NCBI RefSeq assembly: GCF_000442255.1
Contig: NZ_KE557276.1
Coordinates: 175,221-239,220 of the forward strand
From: Salipiger mucosus DSM 16094
GTDB taxonomy: Bacteria; Pseudomonadota; Alphaproteobacteria; Rhodobacterales; Rhodobacteraceae
Direction: 5' to 3'
Length of the DNA stretch: 64,000 nucleotides
The notes beneath the pieces are model-generated. The model was not told the origin of the DNA, did not search any database, and saw only the letters and a program-made list of their open reading frames with translations. The translations under genes were made by a program, and so were the position numbers. This document shows, one piece after another, positions 55,112-63,914 of the stretch (the stretch's first letter is position 1; the number at the start of each line of letters is the position of its first letter).

Positions 55112-56095
55112 TCAGACCGGGATCACCGTGCCGGCGCCGCCGAGGCGCGCGGCGACATGGGTGGCGATGGCGGTGTCCTGCACGCCGGTGCCGGTCAGGT
55201 CGCAGATCGTGATCTGCGCGTCGTGGGTCCGGCCGGTCGCCATACCGGTGATGATCTCGCCCAGCTCGGGCGGGGTGTCCGGCATCAGGCCGGCGGCGCG
55301 GGCCGCGCGCAGCTCGCCCAGCGTCTCGCACTGGCTGACGCGGTCGCAGGCGTAGAGATCGGCGCGGGCCAGCGCCTGGGGTGCCAGTTCGTTCTTGCCG
55401 CCCTGGTCCGAGCCCATGGCGGTGACGTGCAGCCCGCCGTGCAGCATCTCGGCGGTCAGGATCGGCTCGGTCGCAGGGGTGGTGGTCACCACCAGCTGCG
55501 ACTGCTCGCAGAGCGAGGCGGGGCAGGTCATGACCTCGGCCTGCGCGCCGGTGGCTGCGGCGATGTCGGCCGCGCAGGAGGCCGCGCGCGCGGGGTCGCG
55601 GCCCCAGACGAGGCAGCGGTCGAAGGGCCGCACGAGATGCGCCGCCTGCATCTGCAGACGCGCCTGCAGCCCGGTGCCGATCACGCCCGCAACGGCCACG
55701 TCCGAGGGCGCGAGGTGGCGTGCCGCGACGGCGCCGGCGGCGGCGGTGCGGATGTCGGTGAGGTAGCCGTTGTCGAGAAAGACCGTCTCGACCAGCCCGG
55801 TGGTGGCGGAGAACAGGATCATCAGCCCGTTGAGGCTGGGCAGGCCGATCTTGGGGTTGTCGAAGAAGCCGGGCGAGACCTTGATCGCGAAGCCGTCGAA
55901 GCCCGGCACGTAGGCGGTCTTGACGTCGACCTCGCCGTGCGCCTCCTCGATGGCCATCGACAGGATCGGCGGCATGACCACGCCGCCACCGGCCAGCGCG
56001 CGGAAGGCGGCCTCGATCACGTCCACGGTCTCGAGGTCCAGCGAGACGACCTCGCGCAGCTGCGCCTCGGTCACGATACGGATGTCACGGCTCAT
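55112..56095 (-). CDS. eutC: ectoine utilisation protein EutC (ornithine cyclodeaminase-like)
   Basis: The 327-aa protein belongs to the ornithine cyclodeaminase/mu-crystallin family, with a Rossmann NAD site (AVAGVIGTGLQARLQMQAA) and the family ending. In ectoine-using bacteria it is the conserved EutC, of uncertain reaction. It overlaps eutB by 11 bases. Confidence 0.85.
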   Translation of the reverse strand: MSRDIRIVTEAQLREVVSLDLETVDVIEAAFRALAGGGVVMPPILSMAIEEAHGEVDVKTAYVPGFDGFAIKVSPGFFDNPKIGLPSLNGLMILFSATTGLVETVFLDNGYLTDIRTAAAGAVAARHLAPSDVAVAGVIGTGLQARLQMQAAHLVRPFDRCLVWGRDPARAASCAADIAAATGAQAEVMTCPASLCEQSQLVVTTTPATEPILTAEMLHGGLHVTAMGSDQGGKNELAPQALARADLYACDRVSQCETLGELRAARAAGLMPDTPPELGEIITGMATGRTHDAQITICDLTGTGVQDTAIATHVAARLGGAGTVIPV

Positions 56096-57083
56096 AAACG
56101 CGGCCCTTTACTGTCAGATCCCCGAGGGACACATCCTGTCCCGAGATGACGCGGGTAAACTCGGTCATGTCGACGTTCCGCCCGGTGATGACCGTGCCCA
56201 TGACGCGGCCGGGCTCGACCTTGCCCGCCTGCAGCGCGGCGATACCGACGACGCAGGCGCCCTCGGCGACCATGCGGTCCTCGTAGTAGAGCGCCTGCAT
56301 GGCGCCGTAGATCTCGTCTTCGGTGACGAGCACGATCTCGTCCAGCAACTCGCGGCAGAGCGGGAAGCTCAGGCGGTTGTTGAGCCCGATGCCGCCGCCG
56401 AGCGAGTCGGCAAGGCTCGCGACCTCCTCGACCTCGACGGGGTGGCCCGCGTCGATCGAGGCCTTCATGGCCGCGCCCCGGTCCATGGTGATGCCGACGA
56501 GGCGGATGTCGGGATTGATGGCCTTGGCCGCGACCGCCATGCCGGCGGCAAGGCCGCCTCCGGACAGCGGGATCAGCAGCGTGTCGATCCCGGGGCGGGC
56601 GGCGAGCATCTCCAGCGCGATGGTGCCTTGTCCTGCGATGACATGCGCATCGTCGAAGGGCGAGATCTCGGCGAAGCCCTCGTCGCGGGCGAGCCGCTCG
56701 GCCTCGCGCTGCGCGTCGTCCTGGCTGCGTCCCGTGATGCGGACCTCGGCGCCAAGCGCGCGGATGCCGTCGACCTTGGCCTGCGGCACCAGTTCCGACA
56801 TGCAGATGGCCGCGCGCATACCTTTGGCGCGGGCCGCCCAGGCGACGCCGCGACCGTGGTTACCGGTCGAGCAGCAGGTCACGCCGGCCGTGCCCTCGGG
56901 CAGGTTCGAGACGGCATTGACCGCGCCGCGCAGCTTGAAGGCGCCCACGGGCTGACAGGTTTCGAGTTTGAGCCAGAGATCGGTGCCCAGGCGGCCGGAA
57001 AGGGCCGAGGGCACGAGCGGGGTGTCATCGGCGAGGCCGCGCAGCGTCTTGGCGGCCTGCATCACGTCGGCGAGTGAGAGCAA
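56085..57083 (-). CDS. eutB: ectoine utilisation protein EutB (threonine dehydratase-like)
   Basis: The 332-aa PLP protein resembles serine/threonine dehydratases, with the PLP lysine in GAFKLRGAVN and the glycine-rich loop in LSGGGLAAG. EutB and EutC are the conserved pair of ectoine-degradation clusters. I chose TTG at 57083 (LLSLADVMQAAKTLRG), which has AAGGGGACGC upstream; a TTG at 57101 would add six residues. Confidence 0.83.
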   Translation of the reverse strand: MLSLADVMQAAKTLRGLADDTPLVPSALSGRLGTDLWLKLETCQPVGAFKLRGAVNAVSNLPEGTAGVTCCSTGNHGRGVAWAARAKGMRAAICMSELVPQAKVDGIRALGAEVRITGRSQDDAQREAERLARDEGFAEISPFDDAHVIAGQGTIALEMLAARPGIDTLLIPLSGGGLAAGMAVAAKAINPDIRLVGITMDRGAAMKASIDAGHPVEVEEVASLADSLGGGIGLNNRLSFPLCRELLDEIVLVTEDEIYGAMQALYYEDRMVAEGACVVGIAALQAGKVEPGRVMGTVITGRNVDMTEFTRVISGQDVSLGDLTVKGRVYEP

Positions 57084-57122
57084 AGCGTCCCCTTGTTCCA
57101 AGCGCCGCCGTGCGAGGCCCGG

Positions 57123-57659
57123 TCAGCGCGCTGCTTCGCCTCGACTGATATCACCGAACGCCAGAACAGGCGAGGCATCGATTTCCTCGGCGTTGAGCAT
57201 CGAGGCCACGCGTTCCAGCGAGGCGACGAGCATGGCCTGTTCCCAGTCGTCGAGCATCTCGAACTGCTTGACGAAGCGCTGCTGCAGCGCATCGGGCGCC
57301 TCTTCGACGGCGGCATGCCCGACCTCGGTCAGCAGCACGTTCATCTGGCGGCGGTCCGCCTCGGACCGGACGCGCACGATCTTCTGCCGCTTCTCGAGCT
57401 TGTCGAGCAGGGCGGTGACGGTCGCCTGGCTGACGCCCATCTGCGTGGCCAGCGCCTTGGGCGTGGCGCTGCCGGCACGCTTGCCGGCGATGATCTGAAG
57501 CACGCGCAGCTGCGCGGGCGTAAGCCCGGCCTGCTGAGCCAGCGTACGTTCATACTGCTCCGTCGCGCGCAGGATGCGGCGCAGGGCAATCAGACTCTCG
57601 TCGGTCCGGTCTTGGGGTAGGTCATCCGTCATGGGACGGAACATTGCATCAAGTGACAT
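57123..57659 (-). CDS. ectR: MarR-type repressor of the ectoine biosynthesis operon
   Basis: The 178-aa protein has a winged-helix (TPKALATQMGVSQATVTALL) and the MarR wing (VRSEADRRQMNVLLTE). A MarR-type gene divergent from ectABC is the EctR arrangement known from methylotrophs and halophiles, where it represses the ect promoter. It is separated from ectA by 191 bases and reads away from it. Its stop is 39 bases from the eutB start. Confidence 0.83.
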   Translation of the reverse strand: MSLDAMFRPMTDDLPQDRTDESLIALRRILRATEQYERTLAQQAGLTPAQLRVLQIIAGKRAGSATPKALATQMGVSQATVTALLDKLEKRQKIVRVRSEADRRQMNVLLTEVGHAAVEEAPDALQQRFVKQFEMLDDWEQAMLVASLERVASMLNAEEIDASPVLAFGDISRGEAAR

Positions 57660-57850
57660 GATCCTTCAACGTGCAAAGCACTCCTTTTGTTTCTTCATCC
57701 TGACTAAGGACTTTTGCTTCGTCTGAAAACCCTTGTTTACAGCGCTTATAGCGTCATTCGACGATTTTTTTTAGATTCATCTTCTTCGCTTCTTGAAACT
57801 TTCCCCGACCTATTATACTTAGTCCCCTGAACGAACGAGGAGGCCAAGCC
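57660..57850 (+). promoter_or_regulatory. ectR-ectA control region
   Basis: This stretch is much AT-richer than its surroundings. It holds a dyad CGCTTATAGCG at 57743-57753, a T-rich run at about 57763-57772, and, before ectA, TTGAAA at 57793 and TATACT at 57814 (spacing 15, a little short). The ribosome-binding site GAGGAGG is at 57837-57843. The dyad is a candidate EctR site. Exact promoter assignment is uncertain. Confidence 0.5.
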
Positions 57851-58396
57851 ATGCCTAGAGACGTCACCAACGAACCGATTCCCGCCCGAACTGGGGTGCC
57901 CCTCCTGCGCAAACCGAGCGCGATGGACGGGGCCGAAATCTGGGATCTCGTGCGCGATTGCTCGCCACTTGATGAAAATTCCATGTACTGCAACCTGATC
58001 CAGGCCGATCACTTCCGTGACACCTGCGTGGTTGCCGAACTGGACGGTGACATCGTTGGCTGGATCTCCGGCCACATGGTTCCGGGCAAGGAGGAATTCT
58101 TTGTCTGGCAGGTCGCGGTGAGCGAAAAGGCTCGCGGTCTCGGCCTTGGCAAGAAGATGCTCAAGCATCTGATCGCGCGCGACGTTTGCGCCGATGCCAA
58201 GGCGCTCAAGACCACCATCACCCGCGACAACGGCGCCTCCTGGGGGCTCTTCCGCAGCTTCGCCCGCAGCATCGGCGGCGAACTTACGGATGAGCCGCAC
58301 TTCAAGCGCGACACGCACTTCGGCGGCCAGCACGACACCGAGCACATGGTGACGATCCGGCTGCCCGAGGAAGACGACTGGGCGAAAGCCGCCTGA
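57851..58396 (+). CDS. ectA: L-2,4-diaminobutyrate N4-acetyltransferase
   Basis: This 181-aa GNAT enzyme acetylates 2,4-diaminobutyrate with acetyl-CoA, the second step of ectoine synthesis. The acetyl-CoA site shows as QVAVSEKARGLGLGKKMLK. The N-terminal 25 residues vary in the family. It is the first gene of the biosynthetic operon, with GAGGAGG upstream. Confidence 0.92.
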   Translation: MPRDVTNEPIPARTGVPLLRKPSAMDGAEIWDLVRDCSPLDENSMYCNLIQADHFRDTCVVAELDGDIVGWISGHMVPGKEEFFVWQVAVSEKARGLGLGKKMLKHLIARDVCADAKALKTTITRDNGASWGLFRSFARSIGGELTDEPHFKRDTHFGGQHDTEHMVTIRLPEEDDWAKAA

Positions 58397-58455
58397 ACCT
58401 TCCCGCCGCTCGCGCGTTCCCCCTTAGAGTTTCTGAATCGAGAGGACGTTCTTCC

Positions 58456-59739
58456 ATGACGAACGCATCCAATACGACTGACATTTTCAATCGCCGCGAA
58501 AGCGAGGCACGGTCCTACTGCCGCGGCATCAGTGCGACCTTCACCGGCGCCCGTGGCACCGAGATGACCGATGCCGAGGGTAACACCTACATCGACTTTC
58601 TCGCCGGCTGCTCGTCGCTGAACTACGGTCACAACGACCCCGACATGAAAGCCGCCCTGATCGAGCACATCTCGAACGACGGCGTGGCCATGGGTCTCGA
58701 CCTGCACACGAACGCCAAGGGCGCCTTCCTCGAGGCCTTCGAGAAGAACATTCTCGAGCCGCGGGGCATGGACCACAAGGTGATGTTCACCGGCCCGACC
58801 GGCGCCAACGCCGTCGAGGCGGCGATGAAGCTGGCGCGCAAAGTGACCGGCCGCACCAACATCGTGGCCTTCACCAACGGTTTCCACGGCGTCACCATGG
58901 GCGCGCTTGCCGCGACCGGCAACGGCTACCACCGCAACGGTGCGGCGGCCGAGCTGTCGGGCGTGACGCGCATGCCCTTCGACGGCTACATGGGCGACTA
59001 CGACACCACGCAACTGCTCGAGGCGATGCTGAACGACGCATCCTCCGGCATGGACGCACCCGCCGCGATCATGCTCGAGACCGTGCAGGGCGAGGGCGGC
59101 CTCAACGCCGCGTCCGCCGAGTGGGTCAAGAAGGTCGCCGACCTGGCGCACAAGCACGGCGCGCTGCTGATCGTCGACGACATCCAGGCCGGCTGCGGCC
59201 GCACGGGCACCTTCTTCTCCTTCGAGGAGTGGGGCATAAAGCCGGACATCATCACCCAGGCGAAATCGATCTCGGGCTTCGGCCTGCCGATGGGCCTCGT
59301 GCTGATCCGTCCCGAGCATGACATCTTCGGCCCGGCCGAGCACAACGGCACTTTCCGCGGCAACACCCATGCCTTCGTGACGGGCCGTGTCGCCATCGAG
59401 AAGTTCTGGAGCGACAAGTCCTTCCAGGACGAGATCGCCGGCAAGTCGGTCATCCTGACGACCGCGCTGCAGGAACTCGCCGAGATGGTGCCGGACGCCT
59501 ACCTCAAGGGCCGCGGCATGATGCAGGGCGTCGACGTCGGCTCGGGCGAGCTGGCCGAGGAAATCTGCGGCCGTGCCTTCGAGAAGGGCCTCATCATCGA
59601 GACCTCGGGTCCGAACGACGAGGTGGTCAAGGTGCTCGCGCCGCTGACCACGCCGGAAGAAACCTTCCGCAAGGGCCTGAACATCCTCCTCGAGGCGGCC
59701 CGCGAAGTCACCCAGAAACACAAGATCGCAGCGGAGTAA
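58456..59739 (+). CDS. ectB: L-2,4-diaminobutyrate transaminase
   Basis: This 427-aa PLP class-III aminotransferase makes 2,4-diaminobutyrate from aspartate semialdehyde and glutamate. The PLP lysine region reads ITQAKSISGFGLPMG and the dyad LIVDDIQAGCGRTG is present. Length is normal. It lies between ectA and ectC, the universal order. Confidence 0.94.
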   Translation: MTNASNTTDIFNRRESEARSYCRGISATFTGARGTEMTDAEGNTYIDFLAGCSSLNYGHNDPDMKAALIEHISNDGVAMGLDLHTNAKGAFLEAFEKNILEPRGMDHKVMFTGPTGANAVEAAMKLARKVTGRTNIVAFTNGFHGVTMGALAATGNGYHRNGAAAELSGVTRMPFDGYMGDYDTTQLLEAMLNDASSGMDAPAAIMLETVQGEGGLNAASAEWVKKVADLAHKHGALLIVDDIQAGCGRTGTFFSFEEWGIKPDIITQAKSISGFGLPMGLVLIRPEHDIFGPAEHNGTFRGNTHAFVTGRVAIEKFWSDKSFQDEIAGKSVILTTALQELAEMVPDAYLKGRGMMQGVDVGSGELAEEICGRAFEKGLIIETSGPNDEVVKVLAPLTTPEETFRKGLNILLEAAREVTQKHKIAAE

Positions 59740-59745
59740 CGGGAC

Positions 59746-60147
59746 ATGATCGTCAGAGATTTCAACAAGATCGTGAAAGACGAGAAGGACCGCGTCGTCT
59801 CGGACGCGAACTGGACCAGCGTCCGCATGCTGCTTGCCAATGACGGCATGGGCTTCTCGTTCCACATCACCTTCCTCGAGACCGGTTCGGAGCACACGTT
59901 CCACTATAAGAACCACTTCGAGAGCGTCTATTGCATGCAGGGCAAGGGCTCGATCACCGATCTCGCCACCGGCGAGACCCACGAGATCACGCCCGGCGTC
60001 ATGTACGCGCTCGACCAGCACGACAAGCACACCGTGCGCGCGGAAGAAGAGCTGGTTCTTGCCTGCTGCTTCAATCCGCCCGTCACCGGCACCGAGGTGC
60101 ACCAGGCCGACGGCTCCTACGCGCCGGCCGAGGAACTTGCAGACTGA
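59746..60147 (+). CDS. ectC: ectoine synthase
   Basis: The 133-aa cupin closes N4-acetyl-diaminobutyrate to ectoine. Cupin residues are in ESVYCMQGKGSITDL and the conserved H in LDQHDKHTVRA. It follows ectB with a six-base gap. No ectoine hydroxylase gene (ectD) follows, so the product is ectoine unless ectD lies elsewhere. Confidence 0.94.
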   Translation: MIVRDFNKIVKDEKDRVVSDANWTSVRMLLANDGMGFSFHITFLETGSEHTFHYKNHFESVYCMQGKGSITDLATGETHEITPGVMYALDQHDKHTVRAEEELVLACCFNPPVTGTEVHQADGSYAPAEELAD

Positions 60148-60161
60148 CCAGGGGGGCAAAC

Positions 60162-61613
60162 TTGACCCACTCGAACCATACAGTCGAAAAGATCGGCGGG
60201 ACGTCCATGTCCCGCCTCGACGAACTCACCAAGACGCTGTTCATCGGCGACCGCGAGGGTGATGATCTGTATAACCGCGTCTTCGTGGTTTCCGCCTTCG
60301 GCGGCATCACCGACCTCCTGCTCGAGCACAAGAAATTGGGCCAGCCGGGCGTCTACGGCGAGTTCGCCAATGCCGACAACAACCGCGGCTGGCAGGATGC
60401 GCTGGACACCGTCGCCGAGGCGATGATCGAGGCGCACGAAGCCGTGCTGACGCACCCGGCCGATCGCGACATGGCGCGCGAGTTCGTGCGCGAACGCATC
60501 GAGGGCGCGCGCAACTGCCTGATCGACCTGCAGCGCCTCTGCTCCTACGGCCACTTCCGGCTGTCCGAGCACATGCTGCAGATCCGCGAGCTGCTTTCGG
60601 GCCTGGGCGAGGCACACTCGGCCTTCGCGACGTCGCTGCTGCTGCAGCGCAACGGCGTGAATGCCCGCCTGCTCGACCTGTCGGGCTGGCGCGACGAGGG
60701 CACCGTCACGCTCGAAGAGCGCATCCAGAATGCGATGCAGGGCGTTGATACCGAAACGGAAATGCCCATCGTGACCGGCTACGCGCAATGCGCCGAAGGC
60801 CTGATGCGCGAGTTTGACCGCGGCTATTCCGAGGTGACCTTCTCCAAGCTCGCAGCCCTGACCGGCGCGCGCGAGGCGATCATCCACAAGGAGTTCCACC
60901 TGTCGTCGGCCGACCCCAAGCACGTGGGCATCGACGCGGTGCGCAAGCTGGGCCACACCAACTACGACGTGGCTGACCAGCTGTCGAACATGGGCATGGA
61001 GGCCATCCACCCGAAGGCCGCCAAGACCCTGCGCCAGGCCGACGTGCCGCTGCGCGTGACGAATGCCTTCGAGCCGCAGGATCCGGGCACGCTGATCGAC
61101 GACAAGCCTGCCGAGAGCCCGGCGGCCGAGATCGTCACCGGCCTCGACATCGTGGCGCTGGAAGTGTTCGAGCAGGACATGCTGGGCGTGAAGGGCTACG
61201 ACTCGGCGATCCTCGACGTGCTGGCACGGCACGACGTGCGCATCGTCTCGAAACAGTCGAACGCGAACACGATCACGCACTACCTCGACGCGTCGCTCAA
61301 GACGATGAAGCGGGTCGAGAAGGACCTGACGAAGCTCTATCCTTCGGCCAGCGTCTCGACGCGGACACTTGCGATGGCCTCCGTCATCGGGCGTGACCTC
61401 AGCGGTCTGTCGATCCTGACGCGCGGCCACGAGGCGATTGCCGAAGCGGGCATGGCCACGCTGGGCGCAACGCAGGGTCTGCGCAACGTCGACGTTCAGT
61501 TCATCCTGGAGCGTGACGACCTCAAGCCGGTCATCGCGGCGCTGCACAAGGCCTTCGTCGAGAACGACACTTCGGCCAAGACGTCCGAGCAGGACATCTC
61601 GCAGGCGGCCTGA
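60162..61613 (+). CDS. ask: ectoine-specific aspartate kinase
   Basis: The 483-aa protein starts at TTG 60162 after GGGGGCAAAC and reads MTHSNHTVEKIGGTSMSRLD, the Ask-Ect start. It has KIGGTSM, the nucleotide region VVSAFGG and C-terminal ACT domains (SASVSTRTLAMASV). This isozyme is less feedback-inhibited and feeds aspartate phosphate into ectoine synthesis. It ends the operon. Confidence 0.9.
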   Translation: MTHSNHTVEKIGGTSMSRLDELTKTLFIGDREGDDLYNRVFVVSAFGGITDLLLEHKKLGQPGVYGEFANADNNRGWQDALDTVAEAMIEAHEAVLTHPADRDMAREFVRERIEGARNCLIDLQRLCSYGHFRLSEHMLQIRELLSGLGEAHSAFATSLLLQRNGVNARLLDLSGWRDEGTVTLEERIQNAMQGVDTETEMPIVTGYAQCAEGLMREFDRGYSEVTFSKLAALTGAREAIIHKEFHLSSADPKHVGIDAVRKLGHTNYDVADQLSNMGMEAIHPKAAKTLRQADVPLRVTNAFEPQDPGTLIDDKPAESPAAEIVTGLDIVALEVFEQDMLGVKGYDSAILDVLARHDVRIVSKQSNANTITHYLDASLKTMKRVEKDLTKLYPSASVSTRTLAMASVIGRDLSGLSILTRGHEAIAEAGMATLGATQGLRNVDVQFILERDDLKPVIAALHKAFVENDTSAKTSEQDISQAA

Positions 61614-61644
61614 CGGTCCGACCCAAGTGACTGAATCCGGATTG

Positions 61645-61678
61645 CCCCCGCGTTCCCTGATCGGAGCGCGGGGGTTTT
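61645..61678 (+). terminator. strong intrinsic terminator of the ect operon
   Basis: A 12-bp stem (CCCCCGCGTTCC / GGAGCGCGGGGG, one G-U pair) with loop CTGATC is followed by TTTT. It lies about 30 bases after the ask stop. Confidence 0.85.
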
Positions 61679-61713
61679 CCATTGCGGGATCGGTGTCGGG
61701 CGGGAAGGCGGTT

Positions 61714-63207
61714 TCAGCCCAGCAGCCAGGCGACGACCAGCACCCAGAGCGACAGGATCGCCAGCATCGCCACCATGTAGCCGGCATTCCAGACGAGGCC
61801 CACGTGCCGCGCACTGACGTTCCCGAAGGAGCCGGTCAGCAGCGTCGTCGCCGTGAAGGGCGAGCTGATGCCGCCAAGCGCCCAGCCTGCCGTGATAGCC
61901 GTCACGATGGCGGTGGGCGCGACGCCGAGCATCTCGGCCGAGGGGATCAGCGGCGCGAGGAGCGTCACCCCGAGGATCGGGTTCATGCCCAGTTGCCCCA
62001 GCGCCGGGATGAGCCAGACGAGGCCCACCAGCACCAGCCATGTCGGAAGTGCCTCGGGGTGCAGGCCCAGGCCCGCCACCAGCGGCTGCAGCAGCGGGGC
62101 GCCCACGGTGCCGATGTAGCCCGCCATCATCAGCAGCGTGACCTCGCCGCGATAGCCCGGCAGCTCGTCGAAGGCAAAGCCCGCCAGCCGGCGGCCCAGC
62201 CCGGCCGCGCTGCGGGTCTGCAGGGTCAGCCAGACCAGTGCGATCGTGGGCACGACCAGCAGGACGATGGCGATCACCCGAAGCCCGCTCAGCCATTGAA
62301 GGGTCAGCGTGCTGGCCACCAGAATCGCCAGAAGCCCCGCCAATGGTAACATCAGCGCCCAGGAGCCCTCGGGCTTGCGCCGTTCCGGAGGCGGGTGCGA
62401 CAGGCGGGGCTTGAAGATCGAGTCGAGCGACCAGCCGGTGACCGCCATGAGCGCCGAGGTGCCGAGCGCGGGCAGCAGCACGCCGCCCCAGTTCGTGCCC
62501 GGGATCAGCGCCGTGGTGATCGCCACCGCGAAGGAAAGCGGCGACCAGGGCAGCGTCGAGCAGAAGGCGCGCTGGATCGCGAGCAGCATCCGCCGCGTGC
62601 GGTGAAAGCGGATCTCGGCGTCGGGTTCGGCCCGGGCGCTCGCGGTGGCGAGGCTGCCCAGCAGCGCGATGGCACCGTAGTTCAGCAGCAGCGCGAACAT
62701 CTGTCCGCCCACGGTCAGGGCGGCATAGCGCCGGCCGGGCGGCTGCTTGGACAGGAAGGTGCCCGCGTCGCGGATCGCGGGGGCCTTCTCGGCGGCGCTG
62801 CGCAGCGTGGCGAGCGCGGCGAAGAAGGCGGCGATGAAGGCCGAGGAATGGATCGCGCGCAGCACGACCTCGGACCAGTCCGGCTCGCGCAGGAACAGCG
62901 CGACGGTCAGAACGATGGCGGTCGCGACGAAGGCGCGGCGGCCCCAGCCCACCTGCAGGCTCAGCAACGCAACGAGCCCCAGAAGCGAGGGGATCAGGGC
63001 CCAGTCGAGCACGGCATCCGGCAGCAGCCATTCGCGCAGGATCACGAGCCCGGTGACGAGGCAGAGCAGGCCGCCGGCGAAGCGGCCGAGGATGTCGTGC
63101 GAGGCGGGCAGGGCGGCGTTCCGTGACTGTGACCGGTCGGCGCGACTTGACCACCATTCGCGCCGGGCTGCAATGGCCGGCCTGGGGCCGGGCCTTGGGG
63201 CTGGCAT
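61714..63207 (-). CDS. polytopic ion-transporter-like membrane protein
   Basis: The 497-aa protein has about twelve hydrophobic segments, two similar halves, and the sections PGTNWGGVLLPALGTSAL and ALGGISSPFTATTLLTGSFG that recall re-entrant loops of the IT superfamily (ArsB/citrate/TRAP-type permeases). The specific substrate is unknown. The first 30 residues are basic and of low complexity, so the start may lie further in. It reads leftward towards the ect operon terminator. Confidence 0.55.
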   Translation of the reverse strand: MPAPRPGPRPAIAARREWWSSRADRSQSRNAALPASHDILGRFAGGLLCLVTGLVILREWLLPDAVLDWALIPSLLGLVALLSLQVGWGRRAFVATAIVLTVALFLREPDWSEVVLRAIHSSAFIAAFFAALATLRSAAEKAPAIRDAGTFLSKQPPGRRYAALTVGGQMFALLLNYGAIALLGSLATASARAEPDAEIRFHRTRRMLLAIQRAFCSTLPWSPLSFAVAITTALIPGTNWGGVLLPALGTSALMAVTGWSLDSIFKPRLSHPPPERRKPEGSWALMLPLAGLLAILVASTLTLQWLSGLRVIAIVLLVVPTIALVWLTLQTRSAAGLGRRLAGFAFDELPGYRGEVTLLMMAGYIGTVGAPLLQPLVAGLGLHPEALPTWLVLVGLVWLIPALGQLGMNPILGVTLLAPLIPSAEMLGVAPTAIVTAITAGWALGGISSPFTATTLLTGSFGNVSARHVGLVWNAGYMVAMLAILSLWVLVVAWLLG

Positions 63208-63217
63208 GTCGCCTCGC

Positions 63218-63910
63218 CTACATCAGCTCTGAGGCGCGCAGCCGTTCGCTGCGCCGGGCACGGCCGGCGGGGCTGAGCCGATCCTCGACGTGGCCCTGCA
63301 GCCAGATGATCGCGCTGTTGAGCGCGAGGTAGACCACCGCCGCCAGCAGCAGGAACTCGATCGGCCGGTAGGTCTGCGAGATCAGGCCCGAAATCGTCGC
63401 CATGAACTCGGGCACCGCCACCAGCCCCGCGAGCGCGGTGCCCTTGAGATTCAGTGTGAGGTTGGAAAAGAGCGGCGGGACCGCCACGGGCAGGGCCTGC
63501 GGCAGCACCACCCGGCGGATCATCTGGCCCCGCGTCATGCCGAGCGCGCGGCAGGCCTCGAGCATCGCGGGGTTCACCGCGCGCAGGCCCGCGGTCAGGA
63601 ACTCCACGTTGTAGCCCATGGCCGAGATCACCAGCGCGATCATCGCCGAGATCAGCGGCGGCAGAAAGATCCCCAGCGCGGGCAGGCCGAAGTAGGCGAA
63701 GAAGAGCAGCACGAGCGTCGGCACCGCGCGCATCAGCCAGGAAAAGGCGGTGACCCCGCGCGAGGCCCAGCCCGGCCCGTATTCCCGCGCGAGCGCGAGG
63801 GGCAGCGCCAGCAGGGGGGCCGCCGTGCCGACCACGGCCATCAGCAGGATCGTCGTGCCGATGCCCTTGAGCAGAAGCGGTGTGTATTGCGTGAAAAGGG
63901 TCAGGTCCAC
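63218..63910 (-). CDS. polar amino-acid ABC transporter permease
   Basis: The 230-aa permease of the HisM/EhuD class has the EAA loop (EACRALGMTRGQMIRRVVLPQALP) and five or so hydrophobic segments. I chose GTG 63910 (VDLTLFTQYTPLLLKGI), because it suits the family start and follows the neighbouring stop within five bases. Position beside the ectoine genes suggests an ectoine or amino-acid importer, but this is inference. Confidence 0.82.
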   Translation of the reverse strand: MDLTLFTQYTPLLLKGIGTTILLMAVVGTAAPLLALPLALAREYGPGWASRGVTAFSWLMRAVPTLVLLFFAYFGLPALGIFLPPLISAMIALVISAMGYNVEFLTAGLRAVNPAMLEACRALGMTRGQMIRRVVLPQALPVAVPPLFSNLTLNLKGTALAGLVAVPEFMATISGLISQTYRPIEFLLLAAVVYLALNSAIIWLQGHVEDRLSPAGRARRSERLRASELM

Positions 63911-63914
63911 GGGA

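Noticed and set aside
52870-55212. 780-aa plus-strand open frame
   Set aside because: Antisense to the ssd and AsnC-type genes.
58009-60159. 716-aa minus-strand open frame
   Set aside because: Antisense to ectA, ectB and ectC, which are clear genes.
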